A DNA stretch of 64,000 nucleotides from NCBI GenBank assembly GCA_022432975.1, contig CM039502.1, positions 10,019,290-10,083,289 on the forward strand. The letters run 5' to 3'. Source of the DNA: Begonia masoniana (Eukaryota > Streptophyta > Magnoliopsida > Cucurbitales > Begoniaceae). The notes beneath the pieces are model-generated. The model saw nothing but the letters and a program-made list of their open reading frames with translations, had not been told where the DNA came from and searched no databases. Positions 1-11,142 of this stretch are shown piece after piece. Made by a program: the position numbers and the translations under genes. Every line of letters starts with the position of its first letter. Positions within the stretch are counted from its first letter, which is position 1.

Positions 1-379
1 GCTTAGTAGTTGAAATTGCATTCTGCGATGGCAGGAACTTTAGACTCTGCTTAAATTTGGAAACGCTTCACCAGAAATTTATCATTCTCAAAGGATAACT
101 TAGGGATTTCCTCTTACGAAATCTCTAGTAATCTTAGCAAAAGTATCCATAAACATGTCCTAATCTCCTAGGCCCCAATACAAGAATCTTGGGACGAATT
201 AAAAGCAAAGGATTTTCAATCAGCACAGCAAATATCATCTAGCAATAATGTAAATCTATCTTTCCTATAGAGAAAAACCGAATTTCGTCCATTTTGAAGC
301 ATCTTAATTATGCAAGAATTCGACTTAAAAATCACTTTATATCCTTTATCACATAACTGGATAACTACTAAGTAAATTA
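1..379 (-). pseudogene. Copia element B, pol fragment left of the A insertion
   Basis: On the minus strand this stretch matches the protease-to-integrase part of pol in sibling elements A and C. It starts just after the point where the B copy at 10909 breaks off, with the [14 protein letters not shown] segment followed by the integrase HHCC zone. The reading frame is riddled with single-base gains and losses and cannot be followed for more than a few dozen codons. The 5 bases at its right edge, AATTA (375-379), are repeated at 10909-10913, so it is the left half of B, separated by insertion of A. It continues off the left edge. The density of small indels looks more like sequencing noise than decay. 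Confidence 0.75.
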
Positions 380-1746
380 TGTTGACTAAATGATGTTAAG
401 TCTAAATGGTTTTGTGATGTATGTATGTTAATATTGTTAATTGATTACGTTTTAGTATGAAAATAATGAAAGCATTGAGTGAAATTGTTTGGAGATATCC
501 CTAAATCTAGGGTATTTAGTATTTAAGCATGTGATTAAGGTAAGGCGAAATGTGTTGAACAAATTAATCAGCCAACGGTCACAAACGGACAAGAGCGGAA
601 TTGTTTACAAGACGAAGTCACGCTCGCAAAAGAACAAGGCGGAGATAAACAGAAGTACTCCACGCCGCAAAACGGACAAGGATATGAGTAAACGAATTAC
701 TCCACCGCTCGCTAAACGACAAGCGGATGATAAAAAGAATTACGCAACCGCTCACAGACGATAAGGCGATGAGGGTAACAAATAAGTCCTACGCTCGCTA
801 AAACGACAAGGCGGATGACTTCAATAAAAAATCCTCTTCCGGCCACTAAACGGACAAAGGCGGTGAAGTAAACCAAATGGCTCTTACGGCCATCAAACGA
901 CAAAAGGCGATGCTTCAATAAAATCCTCGTCCCGACTAACGACAAAGGCGGAAGACGTCTAATATTTATCATCCGACAGCGTTTATAGCTTTCATCATCG
1001 ATGCCGGTTCAGGGCGGTTAAAGCTCATCATACTATGGCGGTCAAGACTACTCAGCTTTGTTTCCGCTGAAATTCAAATTAGCCGCCGAAGCTACAGGAC
1101 TCGTTTTCAGCCATAACTCTAGAACATTAATGGCAACGACGATTTGCAAACTACAACGGCAACGGCTACCTGAACTTGTACGAAGCTGCTCCAACGGTAA
1201 CTAAACTTCTATTATTGGATAAGGAGCATTGAAGTCAAGCCGATTTGAAGACAGAGTATTTAAGTCAAGCTTAGAGCACAAAGGACAACTTTTGCGAATT
1301 TCTATTGAGCCCTAACTTGCGATTAATTATACTCTGTATCAGTTTTCTACATCTCTCTATTCAAAACTTGAGATTCTGTTGTGAGAGCTTGTAGATTATG
1401 TAATCTTCATTCAATCTGAAAAACTTGTAAGGCAGTGGATTGACGCCCGTAAAGTTCAATCCAGGATTGTGGTAAGGTTGTGGATCGACACCCGAAAGCT
1501 CGATCAGGATTTCTCGTTGAGGAGAAGTAAGGAATCTTCAAGGGGGAGCCTTGGAGCGTGGACGTAGGCAGTTTGGTCGAACCACGTTAAAATACTGGTG
1601 TCGAATTTCTCTCTCTCTCTCTCTTTATATTATCTGATCACTTGTGATAAATCTATAAGTTTAATCTAGGAGAGAAATTAAGTTGACTAGTAATTAAAAT
1701 TTAAAAGGTCTAATTCACCCCCCTCTTAGACAATACCGATCCTACA
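380..1746 (+). repeat. 5' LTR of element A
   Basis: Runs from TGTTGAC to CCTACA and pairs with 9502-10908. The last ~650 bp are nearly identical to the 3' LTR, but the first ~700 bp differ from it by frequent single-base indels, mostly in short homopolymers. A repeat array lies about 200-550 bp into the LTR, and a CT-rich microsatellite lies near 1610-1625. Confidence 0.9.
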
Positions 1747-1748
1747 AT

Positions 1749-1760
1749 TGGTATCAGAGC
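1749..1760 (+). other. Primer-binding site of element A (initiator tRNA-Met)
   Basis: TGGTATCAGAGC begins two bases after the 5' LTR. It is complementary to the 3' end of plant initiator tRNA-Met including CCA, which is the usual Copia primer. The same site is present in B (minus, near 12782-12794), C (59236-59247), H (42598-42608) and D (near 23455). Confidence 0.9.
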
Positions 1761-1812
1761 AAGGTATATCTTTGTCTAAGTTGTTTTTTGAACACTCTGT
1801 GTGATATAAACC

Positions 1813-3375
1813 ATGGCATTCAATACAAACTCCTCACACATTGAGGGTCAATCTATTTCTCGTCCACCACTGTTTGATGGCAGTGATTATGTTTATTGGA
1901 AAGCGAGAATGAGAATATTCATTCAAGCTATGGACTATGAGATCTGGAATATAATAGAAAATGGGCCATATACTGCTTTTAAGACAGAAAATGGCATTAG
2001 GATTCCCAAAGCCTCACACGAACTAAATGATACAGACAAGAAGAATCTAAGCCTTAATGCCAAGGCTATAAACACTCTGTACTGTGCTCTAAATAGAGAT
2101 GAGTTTAATAGAGTACAAGGGTGTGAAAGTGCTCAAGAGATTTGGCACTTATTAGAGGTCACACACGAGGGCACAAATCAGGTAAAAGAGAGCAAATTAA
2201 ATATATTAGTACACGAGTATGAACTTTTTACCATGATAAAGGATGAGTCTATTTCATCTATGTTTACTCGGTTCACTAACATTACTAATGGTTTAAAAGC
2301 TCTCGGTAAGATTTACTCATGTGAAGAACAGGTGAGAAAAATCCTGAGATGTCTACCCAGAGCCTGGCAACCAAAGGTGACAGCAATACAAGAGGCTCGT
2401 GATCTGAAGGTGCTCAAGCTGGAAGAGCCATTGGCTCTCTGATGACTCATGAGATAACCATGAGGGCCAATGATAAGGAAGATCTCAAAGAAAAGGAGAT
2501 CAACAAAAAGAAGGACATTGCTCTAAAGGCTTCCTCAAGTAAGCAAGAGGAATCAGAAGAAGAAGAAGAAGATGATGAGGACATTGCACTCATCACTAGA
2601 AGATTCAGCAAGTTCCTTCAGAGAAAAAGGATGCATGGGAGGAAATTCTCGAAAGGAGAAAAGCCTCAAAAAGAGAAGGAGATCACCTGCTTTGGATGTG
2701 GAAAGCCAGGGCATATGAAGGCCGACTGTCCACATGCTAAGAATCCCAAGAATTCAAGAAGAAAGCTATGAAGGCCACTTGGGATGATAGTGATGAAGAC
2801 ACCTCCTCAGAAGATGAAGAAGTTGCAAATCTGTGCTTTATGGCACATGAAGATAAGGTTAGTCTTTCATCCAGTAATTTAAGTGATTGTGATAGTGATA
2901 ATGAAGATGGTGAACTTATTGATGCTTTCAATGATTTAGTTAAACAGTTTGGCATGTTAAAACTAAATACAATACTTTGAAAAAGGAAAATGCAAACATG
3001 GTAGAACTACATGCCAAGACAACTAATGTGCATGTCAAAGAGATTGATGAGCTTAAAAGCAAAAACGAAGATTTGAATAATATTATACTGAACGTCACTA
3101 AGCGTGAAAAATTATTTAAGATGGTAATAGGAGGACAGAGAGCAAATTTTGACAGAACAGGATTAGGTTATGACAAGCCTAATAAAAAGAAAGCTTTTAA
3201 GAATTTCTTTGTTAAATCGTCTACCTGTCATGCTTGCAATGAGTTAGGACATAAGTCATATGAATGTCCTTTGAAATTAGGTAAGAAATCAAGCAATAAA
3301 CTTCAATGGGTTCCTAAGGGAACCAGACCTAACACTAGGACCCAAAAGATTTGGGTACCTAAGAAGACAACCTGA
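1813..3375 (+). pseudogene. gag of element A, frameshifted
   Basis: Capsid and nucleocapsid polyprotein of the SIRE-like element. ATG 1813 starts MAFNTNSSHIEG, the same start as the intact gag of element C. The N-terminal half is a UBN2-type gag region with motif [13 protein letters not shown]. Two CCHC zinc knuckles follow, CFGCGKPGHMKADCP near 2692-2735 and CHACNELGHKSYECP near 3229-3273. An acidic E/D-rich stretch and a coiled-coil stretch lie between them. Comparison with C places one-base losses near 2428, near 2750 and near 2957, which split the frame into four pieces. The gag stop (TGA 3373-3375) is followed by pol in the -1 frame, as in elements B and C. Confidence 0.88.
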
Positions 3376-3383
3376 TTTCTGTT

Positions 3384-6300
3384 TTGCAGGTTGACTGCTC
3401 TCCCGGGTCAAATCTATGGTACCTTGACAGTGGTTGCTCAAGGCATATGACGGGAGACTCAACCAAGTTTGTTGTTGTCAACAAAAAGAAAGGGAGTGTT
3501 ACTTTTGGTGGAAACCAAAAGGGCAAAATTGTTGGCATCGGCAATATAGGTAATCCTTCTCATCCCACTATTGAAAATGTTTTGCTAGTAGAAGGATTAA
3601 AACATAACCTGCTTAGCATAAGTCAGTTGTGTGACAAGGGCTATAAAGTAACTTTCAAATCAAATGCTTGTGTGATCAAAGACATTTCAACTAACAAAGT
3701 TCTGTTTAAAGGATTTAGAAAAGAAAAATGTCTATATTGTTGATCTGAATGTTTTTGAGCATGTTGATGAGAAGTGTTTTGTTGTTAATTCTCTTAATGA
3801 CTGTTGGTCTTGGCATAGAAGATTAGGACACGTAGGGATGGATACCTTAGCTAAGATTACTAAGGAGAATTTAGTTAGAGGAATCCTTAAGATATCCTTT
3901 GAAAAGGATAAAGTCTGTGAAGCTTGTCAAATGGGCAAGCAGATCAAAAGCTCTTTTGCATCAAAGAATGCAATCTCAACTTCTAAGCCTCTCCAACTCC
4001 TTCATATGGACCTCTTCGGTCCTTCCAATATAGCCAGCCTAGGTGGAAAATTCTATGCCTTTGTTATTGTAGATGACTTCTCTAGGTTCACCTGGGTACA
4101 TTTTTTGAAGTCTAAGAATGAGACTTTCGATACTTTCTCTAGCTTTAGGAAAAGAGTTCAAAATGAAAAGGAGCTCACCATTGTTGATATTCGTAGTGAT
4201 CATGGTGGAGAGTTTGAAAATGAGAAATTTGAACTCTTGTGTCTCAAACATGGAATTGAGCACAACTTCTCTTCTCCTAGGACCCCTCAGCAAAATGGTG
4301 TTGTTGAGAGGAAGAATAGATCTCTCCAAGAGCTTGCTAGGACTATGCTTAATGAGAATTCACTTCCTAAGTATTTCTGGGCTGAAGCTGTTGCAACAGC
4401 CTGCTATGTGCTTAATCGGGTCTCCATAAGACCTATTCTGGAGAAAACACCTTATGAGCTCTGGAGTGGAAAAACTCCTTCAGTTAAATACTTTAGAGCT
4501 TTTGGAAGCAAATGTTTCATCCTAAACACTAAGGATAATTTAGAAAAATTCGATTCCAAATCTGATCTTGGAATTTTTCTGGGTTATTCCCTCTCCAGCA
4601 AAGCATATAGAGTATTCAATAGGAGAACTCTAGTTGTAGAGGAATCTGTCCATGTTAACTTTGATGAGTCTCCTCAACCCACAATAAATGTGGATGAGGA
4701 TGATACTTTGGATCGACAACTGGATTCCCTTTCCTTAGAAAAACCTACTGATCCATCTCAAGCAGAAAAATCTTTAGAACCATCTTCTACATCTCTAGAT
4801 ATAATTCCTGTCAAGGATGAAAATCCTACTCTTCCTAGAGATTGGAAATATGTTAGAAATCATCCATTAGATGAAGTCTTAGGTGATCCATCATTAGGTG
4901 TCAAGACTAGATCCTCTCTTAGGAATCTCTGTGCCAACGTGACATTTATATCTCAAGTAGAGCCTAAGAAATTTGAAGAGGCCAAGAATGATGAGTATTG
5001 GATTTTAGCTATGCAAGAAGAGCTAAATCAATTTGAAAGGAGCAAGGTATGGGAACTTGTTCCACGGCCTAAGGATCATCCAATTATTGGAACAAAATGG
5101 GTTTATAAGAATAAATTGGATGAAAATGGGATAGTTGTAAGAAACAAAGCTAGACTAGTTGCTAAGGGGTACTCTCAGGAAGAGGGAATTGATTTTGAGG
5201 AATCTTTTGCCCCTGTAGCTAGATTAGAGTCAATTAGGATGCTCCTTGCTTTTGCTTGCTACAAAAACTTCACACTCTTTCAAATGGATGTAAAGATTGC
5301 ATTCTTAAATGGTTATATTACAGAAGAAGTTTATGTAGAGCAACCTTTAGGTTTCGAAGCCTTTGATAAACCCGACCATGTCTACAAACTTAGAAAAGCT
5401 CTTTATGGTCTTAAGCAGGCTCCTAAAGCGTGGTATGATAGATTGAAGAATTTCCTTGAAGAAAGAAATTTCAAAAAGGGTAATTCTGATTCAACTCTAT
5501 TTACCATGCAAAAGGATGCAGACATTTTGCTTGTTCAAATTTATGTCGATGACATTATTTTTGGATCAACAAATGTCAAAATGTGTAATGAGTTCTCATC
5601 CCTCATGCAAAGTGAATTTGAGATGAGTATGATGGGGGAGTTAAAGTTTTTCTTAGGATTCCAGATTAGTCAATCTCCTGATGGAATTTTCTTCTGTCAA
5701 GAAAAGTATATTAAGGAACTCCTTAAGAAGTTTAGGTTAGACTCTGTCAAATCTTCTAAAACTCCCATGAGTACCACTACTAAATTGGATAAGGATGAAA
5801 ATGGTATAAATGTGGATATCAAGAAATATCGTGGTATGATTGGTTCTTTGTTATATCTGACTGCAAGCAGGCCAGATATACTCTTTAGTGTTTGCCTATG
5901 TGCTAGATTCCAGGCTGCTCCTAAGGAATCTCACTTAACTGCTGTCAAAAGGATTTTTAAATATTTAAGTGGGACACCTGACTTAGGTTTATGGTATCCA
6001 AAAGGTACTTCTTTCAATCTAATAGGATACTCCGATTCTGACTATGCTGGTAGTCTGGTTGATAGGAAAAGCACCAGTGGAACTTGTCAATTCCTAGGTG
6101 AATCTTTAGTTTCCTGGTATTCTAAGAAACAAAATTCTGTTGCATTATCAACTGCTGAAAGTGAATATATTGCTGCTGGCAGTTGCTGTGCACAAATGTT
6201 ATGGATGAAACAGACTCTGGAAGATTATAATCTGTTTTATGATAGGATTCCTATTCGGTGTGATAACACCAGTGCTATCAACATTTCCAAAAATCCTATT

Positions 6301-6492
6301 CAGCATTCTAGAACCAAGCATATTGATGTAAGGTATCATTTCATCCGAGATCATGTTCAAAGAGGTGATGTTTCTCTGGAATTTGTTAATTCTGTAGATC
6401 AATTGGCAGATATTTTTACAAAACCTTTGGATGAGAAAACCTTTTGTGGTATTAGAATAAGATTAGGTCTTCTTAAGTATGAGAAAAGTTAA
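3384..6492 (+). pseudogene. pol of element A (protease, integrase, RT, RNase H), one frameshift
   Basis: Pol polyprotein in Copia order. The protease motif [14 protein letters not shown] is at the start. The integrase zinc-binding HHCC segment lies around 3810-3930 and its DDE core includes HMDLFGP and [11 protein letters not shown] carries YVDDIIFGS near 5540-5570, and RNase H includes SDSDYAGS. An extra A in an A-run near 3720-3727 ends the first piece at 3743; the main frame resumes before 3838 and stays open for 884 codons to TAA 6490-6492. Everything from integrase to RNase H is therefore intact. The sibling pol in C supplies the reference reading. Confidence 0.9.
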
Positions 6493-6652
6493 GTTTCTCT
6501 TCTATTGTTTTTGTCTTTAATATACACATCCTCCGGTCCTTTTTCTATTCTCCGGAAGATGTAGTTCATCCACAGACCGGATGATACATTTTCAAATCTG
6601 CCGACACGTGTAATCAATCGGACAATATCAGTCTTACACGTGTGATTTCATC

Positions 6653-9159
6653 ATGTCGGGCGTGTTTCTCTCTCATTTAAACTCGGTTTCTTCTTCGAAA
6701 CGCTTCATCTTTCGCGCCCTTCTCAGTAAACTCTCTATCGTCACCCCTTTCTCTCTAGGTCATCTTCGCAACTTTTCTCCAATGGAACAAGCTCGTGAAC
6801 ATGATCATCTCGCTTCTTCGTCTCGAGATGGTGCGGGACCACCGCAAAAGAAAACCAAAACCAATCCTCGTCCGGCTCGTGTGTTCCATCGGGCGAATAG
6901 TTGGCCGTCGCTCTATTTTCTAAATGAGGCTGCTGAAATCAGGTATCACGGCGATTTTAAGGATAAGAAGTTGATTCCTGGTCGTGGTATGTTTCCCGAC
7001 GAGCTAGTATCTCTAAACATTGTAGCACCCTTAACAGATATTGGTTTAATAGGGCTATTTGAGGTTGAATCTTTCTATTTTCCATCGGCCATTAGGATGT
7101 TTTATGCTAATCTCAGCTATACTTCTGACCAGTCTACCATTTCAAGCTATGTGCACGGAAAGCAAATAGAACTTACTTCCCAATCCCTGAATGAGTTTTT
7201 GGGCTATCCTCATTTGGATCAACATCCCAAAATTTACTCCATAGGGCAAGATATACCATTTCTTAGACTTCCTGATGGTCAACAATTTTTAAGAGAAATT
7301 GCTCTTGATCCGCACAATATTCCCAATCCTTTGAAAAGCAAGCATTTAACCATTCGAGCTCGTCTTCTTCATCAAATGATCTGCTATAATGTTCTTCCTA
7401 AGGGTGGTCATTATGATGACATTAGCAGTATGGAGCTCGTTATTCTGTATGCCATCTATATGAAGGAACCTGTTGACATTAGATACATTATTTTGAGATG
7501 AATGATTCAGAGTGTCTCTTCAAGCCCATCTACCTCTTTTCCCTATAACCTTCTTCTGATGAAGATCTTTCAGCATTATAAGGTTGAATTTCCTGAGGAT
7601 GAGGATCCCATCTGTCTGAAAACAACCAGCTACTACTCCAAAGACACTTTGACCAGGATGGGAATTAAGAGAAATCGTCAAGGGACTCTTGTTATGGATC
7701 AGTCCAAGAAGAGGACTGCTATGGTCAATGCTGCCCGAAAAGGGAAACGAGACGTGAGTTTGGATGAGGAATCTTCTGTTCAAGAAAGTGGTGGTGACTC
7801 TGAGATCCCTGCTTTTGATATTTCATCTCCTAGTCCTCGTGTCACTCGCCCTAAACATCATCCACCAGTGCCCAGACGCCGTGCCCCTCCTCCAAGGCCT
7901 AGACAACCTGCTTCATTAGCTTCAGCCAACCCCTTTGAGGCTATTTCTGCTCCTTCTGACCCTAGCATTCCTTCCCCTACTTCCCCTCCACCTTCTCTCT
8001 TACTGCCCTCTCAGCCTGCTCTTCCCTCCATCTCTCCGGTGTTTCGAGCCATTTCCTCTATCATCAAACATGGTCCACCAGTTCCCTCCACTTTACCAAC
8101 TCTGCCTCCACCTGCTTCCTCTGTGTCCCCTCTGCCTGCAGCACATATGGAACCTGCTCAGGCTGCTGTTACTCAAAGGGGGAAAAGAAAACTTATCCTG
8201 GCAGAGGAGTCTGATCAGGATGATGTTGTTGAGACTGCCATCTCAGCTCCTGATATTCCTCCTTCACCCTCTTTGTTGTTGCTTTCCATGCCTGCCTCTG
8301 CCCCTCTGTCTCCTGTTCCTCAATCTTCTCCATCTGCACCTCTCCTGCCTCCCACAATTCAACCTGTATCTCAAGTCCTTCCCCCCGCTCCAATAGTCTC
8401 TCTACCTCTTTCAGTCCAAGTGACCTCACCATCCCAACTGTCACTCCTGCCACTCCCATATTATATCAAAGGAGATCTACTATCAGTATGGAGCAGTATA
8501 CGGAGTTGAAGTCCAGCATTGACAAACTCAAGGCTGACTTTGACTTGTCAATTGACTCTAAGATCAATCAACTCAAAGCGGATTTGCACGAAGCTGCAGT
8601 TGTGGAACGGGGTCAAATGGATAAAAAATGGGACAGGCATACCAAGATCTTCTCTCGTGACCTTAAGGCTCTTTCATCTAAAGTTGAGGCTCTTTGCCCT
8701 GTAGCACATATTCCTCTCAGACCCTCTGAGCCTACATATGAAGACCTCCTCCTTCCTTTTTCCCGACCAGAGGTTGTTGCAGATTCTCGAGTGATGCCTT
8801 TGGATCTACAGGAGTTTGAACTGGCATCCTCTACCCCTGCTGCTCCTTCTGTCTTGGAGCCATCCTTCGAGCCCTCCAGTCCAACGGATTCATCTCCTAT
8901 TGCTTCTCTGGTAGTGCATCCATCTCCTGTTGCTCCTCTAGTCGAGCTTTCTCCAAGTCAGGATCTGGTGGCTTCTCCAGCACCATCTCCCATTGCTAAT
9001 CCCTGTACAGACTTGGTGATCTATCAGGAACCTCTGCCTCTTGATCTTGCTACACTTCAAGCTCGAGTGGATGCCTTTTTCAATCCACCCCTCACATTGC
9101 CTCCTTGGGCTGTTCATGCTTTTTGGAAGACTTTTTTAGATTCCTGTCATAGGAGATAA
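6653..9159 (+). pseudogene. Third ORF of element A (post-pol, env-like position), broken
   Basis: A coding stretch after pol in the position occupied by the env-like ORF of SIRE elements. The first block (6653-7501, with an alternative ATG at 6782) resembles the 'putative plant transposon protein' domain found in extra ORFs of plant retroelements; that match is from memory. TGA 7499-7501 interrupts the frame, which continues without a shift from 7502 through a basic segment and a long Pro/Ser-rich region. Around 8400-8490 the frame shifts to 8488-9159, which begins with a charged, probably coiled-coil segment (~70 residues) and ends in another Pro/Ser-rich tail. No signal peptide or membrane anchor is evident, so an envelope role is not supported by sequence. 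Confidence 0.7.
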
Positions 9160-9487
9160 TTTAGTTTATCTATATACATTTTTTTTTTGTGTCTGGACCT
9201 CTCTTGTTAAATCTGGAGCTATTTACTTCTTAATCTTCTTTTGTTGAATGCAATGCTTCTGCTGTCTCTCTCTGTTTGTTTTTGATAATGTCAATGGGGG
9301 AGAATGGTATTAATGGATGTGTCTGTATTTGATACATATTTGTTTTTCTAAACAGATTGCATATTTGTTTCGGAATGGTAGTTATGAATATGCTATGTGT
9401 CTGTAACTGGATATAATGCATATATTATGGGGGAGCTAGGATTATGGGGGAGAGTATACATAATCAAATTCTTAGATTGTCATCATC

Positions 9488-9501
9488 AAAAAGGGGGAGA
9501 T
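9488..9501 (+). other. Polypurine tract of element A
   Basis: AAAAAGGGGGAGA lies directly before the 3' LTR (TGTTGAC from 9502), the expected site for plus-strand DNA priming. Two further GGGGGAG runs occur upstream, at about 9430 and 9448. Confidence 0.85.
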
Positions 9502-10908
9502 TGTTGACTTAAATGATGTTTAAGTCTAAATTTGTTTTTGATGATGTATTTGTATGTTTAATATTGTAATTTTATTATGTTTATTAATTGAAAATAATGA
9601 AATGCATTTGAGTGAAATCTGTTTGGAGATACCCCTAAAAAGGGTATTTTAGTATTTAATGCATGTGATTAAGTGTACAGGGCTGAAATGTGTTGAGCAA
9701 ATTAATCAGTCCACCGGTCACAAAATGACAAGAGCGGAATTGTTTACAAGATGAAGTCCACCGCTCGCTAAAAGACAAGGCGGATGAGTAAACAGAAGTA
9801 CTACACCGCTCGCTAAACGACAAGGCGGATGAGTAAACAGAATTACTCCACCGCTCGCTAAACGACAAGGCGGATGAGTAAACAGAATTACTCCACCGCT
9901 CACTAGACGACAAGGCGGATGAGCTAACACGATGAAGTCCTACGCTCGCTAAAACGACAAAGGCGGATGACTTCAATAAAATCCTCTTCCGGCCACTAAA
10001 CGACAAAGACGGATGAGTAAACCAAATTGCTCTTCCGGCCATAAAACGACAAAGGCGGATGACTTCAATAAAATCCTCTTCCCGTCACTAAACGACAAAG
10101 GCGGAAGACGTCTAAGATTTAATCATCCGACAGTGTTTTATAGCTTCATCATCCGATGCCGGTTCAAGCGGTTTAAAGCTTCATCATCCTATGGCGGTTC
10201 AAGACTAACTCAGCTTTGTCTTCCGCCTGAATTCAAATTAGCCGCGAAGCTACAGTGACGTCGTTTTCAGCCATAACTCCAGAACATTAATGGCGACGAC
10301 GATTTGCAACTACAAACAGCAACGGCTACCTGAACTTGTACGAAAGCTGCTCCAACGGTAACTAAACTTCTATTATTGGATAAGGAGCATTGAAGTCAAG
10401 CCGATTTGAAGACAGAGTATTTAAGTCAAGCTTAGAGCACGAAGGAACAACTTTTGCGAATTTTCTATTGAGCCCTAACTTGCGATTAATTATACTCTGT
10501 ATCAGTTTTCTACATCTCTCTATTCAAAACTTAAGATTCTGTTTTGAGAGCTTGTAGATTATTGTAATCTTCATTCAAATCTGAAAAACTTGTAAGGCAG
10601 TGGATTGACGCCCGTAAAGTTCAATCCAGGATTGTGTAAGGTTGTGGATCGACACCCGAAAGCTCGATCAGGATTTCTCGTTGAGGAGAAGTAAGGAATC
10701 TTCAAGGGGAAGCCTTGGAGCGTGGACGTAGGCAGTTTGGCCGAACCACGTAAAAATACTGGTGTCGAATTTTTCTCTCTCTCTCTTTACATTATCTGAT
10801 CACTTGTGATAAATCTATAAGTTTAATCTAGGAGAGAAATTAAGTTGACTAGTAATTAAAATTTAAAAGGTCTAATTCACCCCCCTCTTAGACAATACCG
10901 ATCCTACA
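9502..10908 (+). repeat. 3' LTR of element A
   Basis: 1407 bp, TGTTGAC to CCTACA, followed by the target duplication AATTA. Partner of 380-1746 and same family as the LTRs of B (12796-14297) and C (57867-59233). Confidence 0.92.
9706..10110 (+). repeat. Degenerate tandem array in U3 of element A's LTR
   Basis: About eight imperfect units of roughly 45-60 bp. Each contains a version of CCGCTCGCTAAACGACAAGG followed by CGGATGAGTAAA. The last units change to CTTCCGGCCACTAAACGACA variants. The array sits ~200-600 bp inside the LTR, in the U3 zone where retroelement enhancers usually lie. The LTRs of A (5'), C (58075-58435) and B (inverted) carry arrays in the same place. Confidence 0.85.
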
Positions 10909-11134
10909 AATTATGCTTTAATCCATCTACTAATAAAACATTCTCAATAATAGGATTAATACTGTTACCTATGTTGCCAATGCCAACAATTTTTCCTTTT
11001 TGGTTTCCACCAAAAGTAACACTTCCTTTCTTCTTGTTGACACCTGCAAACTTAGTTGAGTCTCCTGTCATATGCCTCGAACATCCACTGTCGAGATACC
11101 ATTGATTTTTTCCAGGAGAACAGTCAACCTGCAA
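10909..11134 (-). pseudogene. pol start (protease) of element B, truncated by A
   Basis: Encodes the first ~75 residues of pol, including the aspartic protease motif [11 protein letters not shown], and ends in GLKHNL at the A insertion. Gag and pol are in different frames (pol is -1 to gag), and the junction keeps the TTTTGCAG tract seen in A and C. Confidence 0.88.
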
Positions 11135-11142
11135 AACAGAGA

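Larger units (their letters stand above)
380..10908 (+). mobile_element. Complete SIRE-like Copia LTR retrotransposon (element A)
   Basis: A 10.5-kb element bounded by direct LTRs (380-1746 and 9502-10908) starting TGTTGAC and ending CCTACA, with a 5-bp target duplication AATTA (375-379 and 10909-10913). Internal order is primer-binding site, gag, pol with the Copia order protease-integrase-RT-RNase H, a third ORF, then a polypurine tract. Long LTRs, a Met-initiator primer site and an extra ORF after pol are features of the SIRE/Maximus lineage as generally described. It landed in element B, a member of the same family lying on the opposite strand. Gag, pol and ORF3 all carry frame breaks, so this copy is not autonomous as assembled. 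Confidence 0.93.

Noticed and set aside
1749..1760. tRNA-Met gene suggested by the primer-binding sequence
   Set aside because: Only 12 bases complementary to the tRNA 3' end are present; no cloverleaf.
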